From: Sternotherus odoratus
Taxonomy: Eukaryota; Chordata; Testudines; Kinosternidae
Direction: 5' to 3'
DNA length: 64,000 bases
NCBI GenBank assembly: GCA_032164245.1
Contig: JAVMKO010000002.1
Location: 88,363,340-88,427,339 of the forward strand
Shown: positions 24,571-37,730 of the stretch, one piece after another
Numbering within the stretch: the stretch's first letter is position 1
Layout of the letters: each line of letters opens with the position of its first letter
The notes under the pieces: model-generated
What the model saw: only the letters and a program-made list of their open reading frames with translations
Databases searched by the model: none
Told to the model about the DNA's origin: nothing
Position numbers and translations under genes: made by a program

Positions 24571-25469
24571 TATCAGGGCAGTTCTGTTTGTGTTTTGATT
24601 CTACCTGTAATTAATTTTGCTTATAAAGGCTCACATCTTATTCCCCTTACTCCCATGATAAAATGTCCCACTGAAGTCTGCTAACGTGAGTAAGGCCGGC
24701 AGGGTTTGGATCAATGCTGAAAATGATTGTCTTGAAGCTACAAACTTTGTTCTGGGAGTAAAATCCTTTCAGAAAACCAGCTATATTGCAGGATGGCTTC
24801 AGCTCATGTGAAGTCTGTGCATGCAGTCAGTATGTTTTTGTCTGCTTTAAAATCTATTATCTACCACATTATTTGAAGGAATTATGCAAGCTCAGAATGA
24901 CACTCAGTGAAGACTGCTGTATACATTTAATGAGATAATGAAGGGAGAGTGAGTGAGAGTCTGCCGAGTCATAGTTTGTTGTTTGTTTCTGCCAAAAGTC
25001 ACTGGTGAGATGGGATTATGGGCGAGACCTGTTGAAAGATGAAGAATTTTAGCTGAACATTTGTGTATGGTTTTAAAGTGAGATTTGTGGCAGCACACTT
25101 GATGACAATGAATACTTTCTCTGTTAGCGGCTTGATGCAGGGAAATGTAGATTGGAAGCATCAATTCACAGTGGCCAAATTGACATTTAAAAATCTCCAA
25201 CTCGTGTAGTGGAAACACTGAATACACTGCCAACATTTAATTGGGCTACATGTGTCCAGGCACTTCCCCTATAATCTCTTGCTCCAGTATGCCGGGAATG
25301 AAGTATGCTGCCTCTGAATAGAGAGGACGGCATAAAGGAAGGAAGACAAGTGGCAAAGAAAGGAAGAGGAAAGAATTTACTAAGGAGTAAGTACCCAGCT
25401 TGACCTGTTGGTTTGATACAGATGAATCTATGGCCCTCTCACTGCAACCCCCACATTTCCAAAGGGGAC

Positions 25470-25690
25470 TGTGGCAGAGTGCAGGCAGTGAACAGGTGAG
25501 CCTGCACTCTGATCACTCTGACACCCATTAGTTCCCCCAGGGAAAGCTGATTGGGGCAATTAAAGATAATTAGCTAATCAGGCTGGTGAGCTCCCTGAGC
25601 TAGCAAGCCAGTTAACTCATCAGCTGAAAACTGATCGAGAGACACAAGAAGGCAGTGCCAGGAGACAGAAGGGAACAGGGCTAGCTGAGC
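25470..25690. repeat. Possible unclassified interspersed repeat
   Basis: The words TGTGGCAGAGTGCAGGCAGT and GCTGATTGGGGCAATTAAAG recall an LTR- or gypsy-like repeat of reptile genomes. I see no terminal repeats or coding capacity, so this is a weak call. Confidence 0.3.
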
Positions 25691-28600
25691 ATAGTCTTAT
25701 AGATGCCTTTGGGAAGGGAGACCTGTGGTGGAGACCAGGTTCTGAGGTGAGGGCTGGAAGCATAGGAAATGTTGTAAATAGACTGTTGCACAGGATTGCA
25801 AGGGTATTGGTAGAGGAAACTCAGATAACTGGTACAGTGGAGACACAGGCACTAGAAGGCAGGAGTAGACTGCCCCAGCTACATGGTCAGAGAAAAGTTT
25901 TCCCAAATTAACCCTCTCTTCATCCATCCCAACTTCTGTAGTGTCATCCACTCAGAAATATGGTGAGCCTTAGCTTATCTGTCTTGGACCAGACTTGTTT
26001 CTTTGTTTGGATTTTTTAAAAGTAAACTATATAAAAGGAGAGATAATGTAGAATGCCTGAGTGTGAGAAGTGAGATGATTTCTGCAGTAAGGCCCTCTGA
26101 AGAAGAACACTGTCTGATAAGTTGGGGAAAAACCAGAGCTTCAAAGTTCATATCTGAATCCATATTCTACCAGAGTGCAGAGATGTTTTGATCTGGAGAT
26201 TTGTTTTAGGCTTTTCACTCTTATGCAATCTAGCATTTTTGATTGTGTTATGTTACTGAAATCCATTATGAAATTCTGCTAACCTCCACTGCTTCCCCTG
26301 TATGCTCTGCTTCCTATTTTCCCACTCTGGTAGCTGCATTTATCTGTTGCTGTTACTTTTGAAGGGTTCATTTTAAACTTTTTGAAAAAGATTCCCTTCC
26401 CTTTTCCTTCAGCAACACAAATGAGAAAATACATTAGAAAAGACCCAAAGATACTTCCCACACACACTGGAGACATTTGCAGGGTTAGGCCACAGGGGAA
26501 GTAGAGCCAGGGAGCAACCGCTGTGTGTGGCATAGTCCTCAAATACCGAAGGTTAAACTCCATGGCAGATTGCCATGGAGGTTACTCTTCTCTAGCCAGC
26601 CAGCGTTTAACTCTTTTCCAGTCCTCATTTTCTCTCTCCTCCCCCCCCCCCCTCCTCCCCCGTATTCACTCCTCCTCGAGGAGAGGAAAATGCTCAGCAG
26701 TAGTTGGGAGCCAACGGCTCTTGAGGGAAACATGCTGGCTGTCAGGAGAGAGTGTGGAAGGAGGGCAGGCTCCCCTCACAGAGGTGACGGGCTTTGCAAG
26801 GTGTAAGCCTAATTTTCCCATGGATCCTCTGACTCCTTGAGGCAGGTGAAACTCATCCATGCTGCAGAGGGCAACACCATTTAAGCCTCACATTGGGGCT
26901 ACATGATGGGAATTCAGGCAAAGCGGCTGCACAATAGGCGCTTACCCCACTCCCACTGCATACCGTGGACATAGTCACCACCCTTTTATTATCAAGTAAT
27001 GGGTCAGTATGGGGAGGGGCCGCAAGAGCCATGTTTACACTGGTCCACTCTCCCCCAACACCCAATCAAGTGGTATAGAAGGGCTATAGCTGCTATTCTG
27101 TGCCATAGGGTTGTAGTCCTGGGCCCTGACTCCAAGACTGGAGGGTGCTCTTCACCTCCCAGCCCCCTTGCAGCATCCACACAGAGTCTGCTCACTAGGA
27201 ATTCCTGCAGGTAGGATGGATTTCCCCCACGTTGATGGCTGCACCCTCCTCTGTGCATTTACCTAGGATGATATTTTCTTTTGTATTTCAATTTGCATAT
27301 AGCAATGCTCACCTACTGGTGTTCCTAATGCAGTGCTCCGCTCCTGCACATTTGCTCTCTGCCTGCTTGGGTGTGGAGCTGCTCCCACGGCAGCCCGGAG
27401 CTATCCTCAGTCTTGATTTCTAAATGTTGGGAGAGCAGGGTGAGCTGACACACCCAGCAAGGTAATAATGCTTCAGAACGGGCAAATCAAAGGTGCTGGT
27501 TAGTCAGTGGTGATGAGGTAATGGTTGGCAAGGGTTTTTATATTTTGGCTCATAGAAATATGCTACTAGTCATAACTGCCTTCAGTGTTTAATAGGTGGT
27601 ATTCTCCCGTCTGAGTCCGTACTGAATCAGTGCCCCAGCCAGTGATGAGACCATATGGTGCTGCTGGAGATGCCATATTTCCGATGAGGTTGAAAATTGA
27701 GAACCTGACCATCAAGAAGCAAAATCCAGGCCCTAAACACTCATGGTGGTTGTTGATAATGTTGCACTTTTTGCAAGAGGCAAGATATTAACCCAGGAGT
27801 TTCCTGAGAAGTAGGGCATTATAGAAACCCCTAAGACAAATTCATTAGGTAGTTCTGGCCAGATTCCAGCTGGGGTGAATTGACTTCAATGGAGTTACAC
27901 CAACAATGCATACATTTGGAGAGTCTAAAAACTTCTCCCAGTTAGAGAGATTTCTCATTCTTCATTCTAAACATGATTGTCTAGTGTTGTATAAAATGTC
28001 TGCTGCATTCTATCTGGAGGTGGCTGCATTTCATCTGCAGGTCAGTAATCTAATGGATACTGCTTGTGTAGCACTTTGAGGGAAGGAAAGCTATTTGTAA
28101 GGTATATAGTCATGGGGAGGAAAGGCCCTAGATTATAAATGTAAGGTATTTGTAAGGTATATAGTTATTCTAATAACTCATCTGTAGTGAAAGAAAAGTA
28201 TTTTGGCTGCTTCTGATGGCATTTTTACAACCAGGCTGTGGTGTATCTATGAAAGATAAAATCCAAATACTCAAGAATGTTTAATTAAAGCATTTAGCTA
28301 CTCCCTTAAGGGACTGGACTGAGCGGTAAAAGAAAATATTCAGAGAAAATGGAATAGGTTAAGAACTGCTTTCAAAATCTTATTTATTACCTGAATGCTT
28401 ATATGTAAAGAATGTAAAGAATTTTCTGCAACATCAGCAGCAAGTTGATGTAGGTGTATGGCCACGGAAGAAAAGTAAGGGAAACTTGGTGTTAGAATTT
28501 GTATACTACTTGAAAACATATTAATATTGGAAACATATTTTTCTGTATTCCACTTCCTGTGCAGCCACACTGAAATTACTGTGATTACACAGGGTGTGTG

Positions 28601-28816
28601 TCAAGGCAGAATTTGACCTGATCCTCTCAGTAACTGAGTGTCCTCAACTCCCTCATTTTATAGCTAAAAAATGTCCTTGCCTACTAACCAAAATGTCCTT
28701 GCCACTAACCAAAATGATTTCCATTCAAATAGATTTTCCACACTGGATGGTGCTGCTTTGTGGTGGACATTTATGGGTGTTAAATGGTCCCTTTTACATC
28801 TAATCTATGCACTTTG

Positions 28817-28985
28817 GGCCAGATTTCCAAAGTTATTTAAGCCCCTAGTGGGATTTACAAAGGTGCCTATGCAGGCAAGGCTCCTAACTCCCATTGAAAT
28901 CCATTGGTGCTTATGCTCTTTTGGAAATCCCACTAGGCATCTCTCTGCATCTTTAGGCCCCTAAATACTTTAGAAAATATAGCCA
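28817..28985. repeat. Interspersed repeat with inverted-repeat layout
   Basis: The left side (GGCCAGATTTCCAAAGTTAT ... CTAACTCCCATTGAAATCC) is roughly mirrored on the complementary strand by the right side (TTTTGGAAATCCCACTAGGC ... TAGGCCCCTAAATACTTTAG). The words TTAAGCCCCTA and TTAGGCACCTAA occur in similar repeats near 5380, 8890-9110 and 17580. This looks like an old palindromic MITE-like family; the class is unknown. Confidence 0.5.
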
Positions 28986-29525
28986 TGTGACCTTCTTTAA
29001 CTGGTTGCTGTCCATTTTAACACTTATACAGTGTTAGCCTTTTCATTCCAAAATATTCAAGGACTACATAACCAATTAATTAAATGTCTTAAAGACTTTA
29101 GGGACTAAACTCCAACTGCAAGGATGTCTAGCTGCCTTCAGGACTGAAGAATTCTTGTGACCTTTGTCTCACACTTAGCTAGTAGCTAACATCATATTGT
29201 TTTAATTTTAGGAGTCGGTGCCTGCTCAACCAGTCACAAATGGATTTGGATCAGGCTTTTACACCACTTTTTTTTTTTTTTTTGGTAGAGTGTTTTTCAC
29301 ACAACTGTATTTCAAATGGTTTACAGCGTTAGGGAATAGAGTTGCAAAGTTAAATCAACACTATCATAGAGAGAGAGAAATAAAGAAGTGTAGGCCAAGG
29401 CAAAAAAGAGACCTTTCCAGATGATATTTGAAAAGAGATGAAGAGTTAGTGAGCTGGCAAGTTTCATGAAAGTTGTTCCAGGAAAAGAAAAGAAAAGACG
29501 CTGCAGACAAACCTCTCATAGGAAG

Positions 29526-29635
29526 GCTCTGATTCATCAAAGCACTTAAGCATGTGCTTAACTTTAAGCATGTGACCAGAATCATTTCAATCAAAGTTAT
29601 GTGTATGCTTAGATACTTTTCTGGATTGGGATCCA
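29526..29635. repeat. Old CTTAAGCATGTGCTTAA-type repeat
   Basis: TCAAAGCACTTAAGCATGTG and CTTAACTTTAAGCATGTG form a short inverted-repeat motif that recurs at 33766-33890, 46035-46110 and 52553-52633. The copies diverge strongly from one another, which suggests an old family. Confidence 0.5.
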
Positions 29636-30980
29636 ACCATCCTGTGCTTGTTTGAAGATAGAGAACAGACTCATTACTGGATGAGTCAAAGGAATTAGAG
29701 AGGTCCATGGGAGTAAGTCCAACATGGGTGTAACTCATGACCATTTGACACTCGGTGAAGTGGCGTGGATATGCAAAGAACCATGTTAAATTGTTTTTTC
29801 CCCTTCCTCTCAAACAAGAGAGAAGGCTATTAGTTAGCAGTGATTCCCTTTATCCAATTTTATTGGGAAATGATGAACTACCTCTATGTGCCTTTTTAAA
29901 CTTCTGCTTAAAAGTAAGCACCACCCTTTCATCCAGCTAGAAATATAATCCTTTCTTATGGTAAGAATGTAAAGACGTCGGCAAGCACCTGTTGGCCAGG
30001 TTGCAATTAATAGCACAAAGCCATACAACAAACCAGACAGGGAGCCTGGCTTTTATAGCCCCATTTTAGACAGCCGGTACTGTTCAAGAATAAATCTAAG
30101 CTGAATGGCTTTCACACTTCTTGCATCTGCATAGTTAAAGCTCTCCTCAAACTAGCAGACAGATAATCAAAACTGAAAAGTAGAATGATCTGGCAGATGT
30201 TTTATGGCTGCTTATTGCGTCCATAAATTTAACAAATGGGGAAGAACTTGTTGAAAGCTTTTCATCATTAGTTGGGAGTGGGGTGTTGAGTGTGGGGAGG
30301 GAGGCAATTGTGGGAAGAGGGTTCTCTTTGATTACTTCAAATAAAATTGCTCCTACAAGATTACTACATAAGCATAGCTACATCAGTAGCAACTATCCTC
30401 CCAGGAAGGGACTCTCCAGAGGAAAGCAATTATCTGTGTCAGTATATCAGCCGGTCAAGATTTTCTGACAATGTGAAGTGCTACTTTATCCCCACCTTAA
30501 GAATAGGATTTTGGGGACAGACCTCTGTAGTTTGGAACAACAGCATATTATAAATGAGAACAACAATTGCCAGTTGCCACATGTGGTGATACACTCAACT
30601 CTCTCTTAAAAATGTCTTTTGCCTACGCTCAAACGAACACACTGCAGCACATACTCCTACTGCTAAAGAGACCCTATTGGTAACAAAGATAATCAACCAG
30701 ACATTCTGACTGGAGGGATTTAACAAACCTCTTGTCCATGATTCAAATTGTATTTTCATTTGGAAAGGATAATACAGCAGGACGATGGTATTAGGTGTGG
30801 AGGATGTTTCATTGCCACTGTTTTGGCTGACACCAGGGATTGAACCACCAGAGCTATCAGCCTGAGTCACTACCTCTTCTGCGAAAGAGCCACACTCTGT
30901 TTCTGTGTATTCCTCTGTCTGTCTGTGTCGTGGTTCTAGACCCCTCTTTTTGTTCTGTGTTAGTACAGTGTTCTGTTTTA

Positions 30981-31058
30981 GCACAGCATCTAGCACAACC
31001 AAGTCCCGGTCCATGATTGGGACTTTTGTGTACTACAGTAATACAAATAATTATTAAT
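30981..31058 (+). mobile_element. LINE-type 3' tail fragment (L3-like)
   Basis: CACAGCATCTAGCACAACCA, CCCGGTCCATGATTGGGACT and TACAGTAATACAAATAATTA match the copy at 19547-19625 in order and orientation. It is the second of three members in the window. Confidence 0.6.
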
Positions 31059-32322
31059 CTTCTCTGGATTAGGCATAGGAAAGGACATTTAACACTGCTG
31101 ACCAGTGGGTTACATTTGACTTTTGCATACATTCGGAATGAGCCTGTTTTGGAACAGCCTTTAACAAATACACTAGAGGGTCACTCAAACTAAACTGAAA
31201 AGTATTTATTGTGGGGAGGAGGGAAGAAGAAAAACTGTCAAACATATAGAATTTCCTCCATTGTTTCACCTTCACCGTCTCTAGAAATGATACTGTTCAC
31301 TAGTTAATGGGGATATCTGCTCTCCCTCGTTCTCAACCCTTCCCTGTTTTCCTTTTTTGCTGGTTTTTAAGATGTGGGATTCAATGGGGAATATCACAGA
31401 ATTCTTCATGATCGGTGGATGATCTTCTAGTTGTCCATTGGTGGTGATAGATGTGATGTGGACAGTGCCAACACTGCTTACACACATTTTAGTGGATATT
31501 TTCCATCCTGGTTGGATGTGGAAGAGAAATGGGGAAGGAATCTATGTCTACCAATTTGCAGAATCTGGTCTGTCTGCTTCTGTTGTCTGATCAATTTTGG
31601 TGCAATTTGTCTACAGCCTAACCATCTAAAAACAGTGCAGAGGAAATCTTTATAAAACAAATCAAAGCAAAGCAAGGAAAAGCAGACCAAAAAGGTCATG
31701 TTTTTTTCTTCTTCTGTCGAATACTTAGTTGTGGCGGCATCTTTCAGTTGTAGGTATTGTGTGCAGAGTGAATGGAGTTTTTTGTGATAGGATGACCTAT
31801 CATTATTTTACAGTGTAGTTCAAAATATCTCTGTGCTGACTGATGCTCATAGGATACCATTAAATAGCAGCTCTCTGCTCCTGCCCTTTCCTTACCTTTC
31901 GGCCATCTGCTCGTCATTGTAGGACACTTCTTGACTTACAGCCTGAGTCAATGGACAGAGATTCTTCTGTTGCCTGTATGATGTTGTGCTCTTTGCTTGC
32001 AAGCATTGAGTTCACAGCAAAGCAAATCTCTGTGCCCACCCCACAACACTGAAGAAAGTTCCGGTTGACCGAGTTATGTCTGGGTTGTTCTGATGACAGA
32101 AAATGAGACATACAAGAAATAAAGTCTGACCGAAATGGACCAACTGACTCTTTACAGCTCCGTGCTAGGGAACTCACTGTGAGTCGCAGTAGATTAGCGA
32201 GGTGTTTATCGTGCTTCTGGTCGGAATGTACTGCAGATACTCTTACAGCATTCATTGTTCCTAATTCAGTTTTATAAATTCAGTCTTGGCTGAGAGCTGT
32301 CAGACACAGCCCATGAACGTGG

Positions 32323-32324
<2 letters not shown>

Positions 32325-32399
<75 letters not shown>
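32325..32399. repeat. (TC)n microsatellite, about 37 units
   Basis: There are 75 uninterrupted bases of TC. A pure polypyrimidine mirror repeat of this length can form triplex (H-DNA) and is likely to vary in length between individuals and in assembly. Confidence 0.97.
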
Positions 32400-32402
<3 letters not shown>

Positions 32403-33430
32403 ACTATATTAAAAAGAAATAGTTCATCTTAAATTAAACAAGAGGGAAATTGAGAGAGATGATGACGAGTCAGGTCTCTGAGGATTTATTTGCAATCGTA
32501 GGACTCCAAAACAGCTATAATTTAAAAATAAAAATTGACAAGCAGTTAATTGGATGGCCTAATAGATTTCTGTCTTTGAGAAAATTATTCAGATGTCTGA
32601 GATATTAATGTTGAAACATGGTCCCGGCGTGCACACAGTATTTACTCTGTACCATTTTCAATAAATCTATGCTACTAGGCACCCTACAGTTGGAAATGCC
32701 TGATTAGAAATGTTTATGATCAGACTTGCAAATTTAGAAGGCTCCAGTTCTGCAAGCTTCACACAGCTTGAATACACTTACTGTTAGTCAGCCTGAGCAA
32801 GCATTGGAGAATTGGCCTCAAATGTTTGTGGCCAGATTCTACAAAAGAAACAAATCCTAATTCTAAACCATGGGACTGAAGGCTGAGAGATGCTAGAAAA
32901 ATCCAATCTGTGAAGATTTTCCAGCCTTTAATTTCCTAGCACAGATCCCTAGAATGAGTCTTTACTGATCCAGTTCTTAATGCACCTGTTATCCTCTAGT
33001 GAGAGGGAAAAAACAAAATAGAAGTAACTGAGCACTCAGTAATATGCAGTGTATAAATTCCTCAATATATAGGTACTGGATACACCAGGATGTCTCTCTA
33101 AGTAACAAATAAATGATTTGGACCAGATAATGCACGACTTCTGGGCAGGGAAGTGTTGGGCACAAGGAACCTTAGTCCCCCATTTTTGCAGTCCGGGTGA
33201 AAGAAATCCCTGAGAGTACTGCACCAGCATACTGTCCAGGTAGCCATGGAAGTTGATGGTCCTGAATGGCAGAAGAGAAGTAAGGGGTGTCTGCATTGAA
33301 GTGCCTGTGGATATCCTTGGATCAGTGTTGATCTCTGGAGTTCTTCTGGTCAAGGGAGTGGGACTCCAGGCTTCTGCATTCCATTTCCGCTGACAGAAGA
33401 ATGCCTAGGATGCTCTGTATGTTGAAATGT

Positions 33431-33710
33431 AGGTTTGGTCTACACTACCAATTTATATCAGTATAACTATGTGACTCTGGGGTGTGGGAAACCCACACTC
33501 CTGAGCAATGTAGTTATACCAATCTAACCCCTGGTATAGAAAGGCTATGCTGATGGGAGGGCTTCTCCTGTTGACATAACTATCACCCTCTGGAGAAGAG
33601 GAGTACCTACCCTGACAAGAGAAGCTCTCCCATTGGTGTAGGTAGCATCTTCACTAAGTGCTACAATGGCACAGCTGCACCGCTGAACTCTGTAAGTGTA
33701 GACAAACCCT
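33431..33710. mobile_element. MITE with AGGGTTTGTCTACACT-type ends
   Basis: The left end AGGTTTGGTCTACACT and the complement of the right end, AGGGTTTGTCTACACT, form terminal inverted repeats about 16 bases long with two mismatches, enclosing about 280 bases without coding potential. I cannot identify a clear target-site duplication. The ends resemble those of the element at 61703-61991, so the two may belong to related families. The superfamily is unresolved. Confidence 0.75.
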
Positions 33711-33765
33711 TCCGTGGTTTCCTATGCAGATTATTCCCACATAGAGAACAGAGCCCTTCAGCTGC

Positions 33766-33890
33766 AGTCCAGCAAAGCACCTAAGTATATGCTTATCTTT
33801 AAGAACAAAGGTAGCCTGTCAATAGGTCTAGTTTCATGCTTAAAATTAAGAATATGCTTAAGTGCTTACTGGATCGAGGCTTTAGTTATT
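33766..33890. repeat. Old CTTAAG-type repeat
   Basis: CAGCAAAGCACCTAAGTATA on the left and TATGCTTAAGTGCTTACTGG on the right are diverged inverted copies. It is the same family as 29526-29635. It lies 55 bases beyond the MITE at 33431-33710. Confidence 0.5.
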
Positions 33891-35587
33891 TTAATGTTTA
33901 TGTAGTGAATTAGACTTCTGTCTCAATGGAGGATTGGGCTCAATGACATTAAAATGGAGGTACAGTTTCACTCCTGTTTATTATATGAGTGAGCAAAGGC
34001 TTTGTGAATGCAAGCCAACTAATTATGATTTTTTTTGCTTGCAATATTAATTTCAATTTATAAATCATGCACCAAAGTTATGAATGAATAAATCTGCTCC
34101 AGACTTGTCAGATTATTGCATGTTGACCACACCCATAAGATGAAATGAAACCATTATAATTAAAAACCTTGACCAAAAGCCAGATGCTTCTTATGAACCG
34201 TATACTAACCTACCTGCAAATACCAGCTAACCAGCAAGAGGCAAGTGATTAATTTTTTACAAGTCTGCTTCAATAACTAGACATCTGTCCTCTATTCTTA
34301 AAGTAATATCTATGGGCAAATGATTTTTTTCCCCCTCCCTACTACCAGTTACATAAAACATAATTTTCAAGGGCTATATAGTATGTAATACAGTGTGTAT
34401 TGTATAGAAATATATAATAGGACCCAATTTTGATCTCACACCACTTTTATACTAATGTAACTTTGTTGGAGTTATTCCTGATTTATAACTTTTTTTTATT
34501 TTTGAGACGCTGTAAGAATAGAATCAAACCCATTGGTATATTGTAATCTGCAAATATATTAATACAATGTCTATGTATGTGATTATAATATATCTTTTCC
34601 TTTTGTAATCAGTCTTTGTTCCAACTGACAAAAATGGAATATGTGGAAGATATAGTGTCCTGTTACTCAAACACTCTCTCTAGGTTGCAGCTTTCACTCT
34701 GAGTGTGGGTTTGTCATTTCTCTTCTTGTGAAGCATAGCTTAAGAGATCTTCTTTGTTATGAGCCATGGAAGAGAGACAATCCACTACAACATCTGTTAT
34801 ATAAATAAACATCACTAAAACATGTTCTATACTGTCCATGTAATGAAATCAAATAAACCTACTCAAAAAATATTTTTTTAAAAAAAACCTACTCAAAAAA
34901 TAATTCAGCAAGAATTGCATATTTCCACTGTAACAACTGGAATGGGATAGTGATCAGTTTCCTTGCACATGGTTAAAAATGCAGGTTTCATAGAGATCTC
35001 TAATATGATTTTTAATATAGGTTCAATGGTTTAAAACACCTATTTTTCATGTTTCATTATCCATTCAAACTAAGGAACTTCTGCTTTTTGTTTCCACACA
35101 GACAATATGTACATTAAGGTTTAAAAGTCCAAGGTGTACATTTCAAATGGAAACCCATTCAAAGCAATAAACCGTTCTTAAAGACACAACGTCATTAAGT
35201 TCCTAAGAATTCTACACCATTACAGGGCCAAATGTTGAGGCACATTTTCTTGACCTCAGCTCTTTGTGGCATTGATAAGCGTTCTTGCCCAACCCGGTCC
35301 CACTGACATCAGTTGCCAAATTCCAATTGTTTTCAATGGACCAAGAACTTGACCCTTAATGCTGTATTACATACATGCAGAAATGTTGATTGATACATCC
35401 TCATTCTAGCAAAAGAGAAAAATCTTAACATAGACAAGCTTAACAATTTGACCTTTTCATTATTGTTCATTAGAACACTCTGTGCATGTGTTTGTCACAG
35501 TCAAATTAAGCTAATGTTAAGCAGGTAAGACTGCTTTGCTGAATGGGGCTGCTTTGCTGAATTGGAACCTTGTTGAGTTACTGATGA

Positions 35588-35715
35588 TCTCTGTGCCTCA
35601 GTTTCCACCTCTGCATAGTGAGGATAATGATACTTCACTCATCTCAGATGGGTGTTTGCAAAGCACTTTATGATCCTTGGATGGAAGCTGCTATTAAACT
35701 GCAAATTATTAATTA
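35588..35715 (+). mobile_element. MIR/L2-like old repeat fragment
   Basis: TGTGCCTCAGTTTCCACCTC followed by AGTGAGGATAATGATACTTC and GCAAAGCACTTTATGATCC follows the order of the conserved part of MIR/L2 repeats. It is preceded by a short tandem duplication of CTGCTTTGCTGAAT (about 35531-35565). Diverged, but the word order is distinctive. Confidence 0.6.
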
Positions 35716-35997
35716 CTGCAAGTATGAACTATGCTTTACATTTTAAAAAACATTTGCATTTATTTTTATATGTAGACACCATCTGAAATTGAAGTGTTTT
35801 TATGAATAGCATGCATTTGTTTTATACATCCTGCTAATCTGTTGCAAGTCATCCAAATAAATATTGGCATTACAAAGCTGTCACCCACTGGAACACAAAG
35901 ATGTCCCAATAACCTCTGATGCACCAAAATGCTGTGCTGTCATCCTGATTCTCAGATGTGTTGTTTCTGGGAGTTTCATGGTTTTTGTCTGAGCAGC

Positions 35998-35999
<2 letters not shown>

Positions 36000-36066
<67 letters not shown>
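36000..36066. repeat. (TA)n microsatellite, about 33 units
   Basis: Sixty-seven uninterrupted bases of alternating TA are followed by further imperfect TA-rich sequence to about 36090. Such tracts extrude cruciforms easily and are unstable. The reported length may be an assembly estimate. Confidence 0.97.
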
Positions 36067-36070
<4 letters not shown>

Positions 36071-36499
36071 TATAAATAATATATAATATTAAAAAAAAAT
36101 TGTTTTAGGGAACAGTACTTTTGTGGAAAAAAATATGGTCAGTAAGATTGTTCCAAAATGGCCGTCTTAGTTCAAGATCACAGTTTATTCCTCCTCCTTC
36201 CACAGCTTAGAAGTATTCATTTTGTTCTCTGTTATTGTTTGATCTCCTCAGAGGCTGCTTATGATACTGATATTTGATACTGGCCAACATGTTTAGAAAC
36301 ACAGTCCTGCATCTCTCTCATTGCTGGGACAGTTCATTTCATAGTGGTTCTTTGGTCTGTTCTGCAATGGATGCAAACATCTTTCAGCAAATAAAGGAAA
36401 CTGGATTTTCTGAGTGGTACACATAATCTTTCATGTTTGCTCTAGTATACCAGTAGCACATGAATGGCTGCTACTTACTGCAGGTTGACTCAAAATGGT

Positions 36500-37390
36500 T
36501 TGGAAAGGGGGCAAAGGTAGTGAAATCTCTGTTCTATCTTCATCCTGGACCTCTCTACTGCTTTTGGCAATGTCAGTCAAGGCTTCTCACTTGAGATCTC
36601 TTTTACTTTGGGCTTCCATAATATGGTTCCCTCCCAGTTCTCCTACTATGTCTCCAACATTCCTTTTGGTGGGCCCTCCTCTCCAGCTGTCTGTGGGAAT
36701 ACCACAGGTCTCTGTCTTCAGCCTTCTCATTATATTATTTATTATACACTTTGCCTCCCCCTCCTCCTTCTGACCATACAGAACATTGCTTTTAAAATGA
36801 TCTGTCTTGACTGTCATTTTGATCTTGCCCTGCTCCCCTTTCCCTCTTGCCCCCTTTGAATCCCACTAATAGATTCTCCTTCTCTACACACCATTAAAGA
36901 TTCATGTTATCACTTTCAAAGACATGAGTAACTCTGGATGATTTGGAAGTGGCACCCATGTCTCTTCCTGCATCATGGTCTACTCCACCAATGATGCTAG
37001 CCTCATCCACCCATGTATCGGCTTCTCACACCTCTCATTTTTTCTTTCACACTACCTCTTCTGCATTCAATTCCCTCCCAGAACTAATCCCCAAGGCCTC
37101 TACCCTTTCCTCATTCAAATCCCTTCTGAAGAGTCCTGATGCCCTCAGGGAAACTTGCTGATCATGTCAACCTTGAGGAGTAGGTTTGGGATCATTTAAA
37201 TGTCTATGTCTGTATTTATTAAACATAACAATCATATATGCTTCCCTATCTATACCCCCTCTGCCAACCCTGTGTGCCTTTGTGAGGAGACGGTGATTTC
37301 TTTTCTGTTTGGGAAGTGCCTAGCATATCGCAGAGTGGGTTACAGCACATCTCACATTTTAATTCTGGAAAGCTGTTCAAAACCTGATTA
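36500..37390 (+). mobile_element. Decayed L2/L3-like LINE (reverse transcriptase remnant)
   Basis: Broken frames on the + strand retain LINE-like protein words. Around 36660-36740 one frame reads GIPQVSVFSLLI, recalling the GVPQGSVLGPLL motif of non-LTR reverse transcriptases. Around 37060-37130 another reads AFNSLPELIPKASTLSSFKS, recalling the C-terminal end of L2/L3 ORF2. The order and distance fit one 3' portion of an element. Stops and frame shifts make it non-functional. A related tail follows at 37639-37730. Confidence 0.65.
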
Positions 37391-37638
37391 GGGTAACCAA
37401 TGGAAAGTAAGTTTGGAACTTTTCTCTCCATTCTCACATATCTATTTGATACAACCACTCACTCGGAGAATACCCTCAGTGCTGGCACAAAAGAGGCCCA
37501 GGATAATTGCTGCAGATCAGGATTGAGCAGCATGCATGAGGCAGGACTATGTGGAAAAGCTTTCACAACTTTTGCCCATACTGTACGGTGTGTGGCTCAA
37601 GTTAATGCTGTAAGTGCTTAGGAAAACTATGGCGTTAT

Positions 37639-37730
37639 TGGGGCAGGGACCATCTCTCTGTTCTGTTGATACAGCCCCTCACACAACAAGGCCTTGATCT
37701 CCTAAGTGTTACAGTAATACAAATAATACC
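37639..37730 (+). mobile_element. LINE-type 3' tail fragment (L3-like)
   Basis: GGGGCAGGGACCATCTCTCT, then CACACAACAAGGCCTTGATC and TACAGTAATACAAATAATAC, is the third member of the tail family seen at 19547 and 30981. It lies about 250 bases beyond the decayed LINE and may be that element's own 3' end. Confidence 0.5.

Noticed and set aside
36495..37161. Open frames that could be taken for a host gene
   Set aside because: The recognisable words (GIPQ-x-SVFSLL, SLPELIPKASTLSSFKS) are LINE reverse-transcriptase remnants in shifted frames with stops between them.
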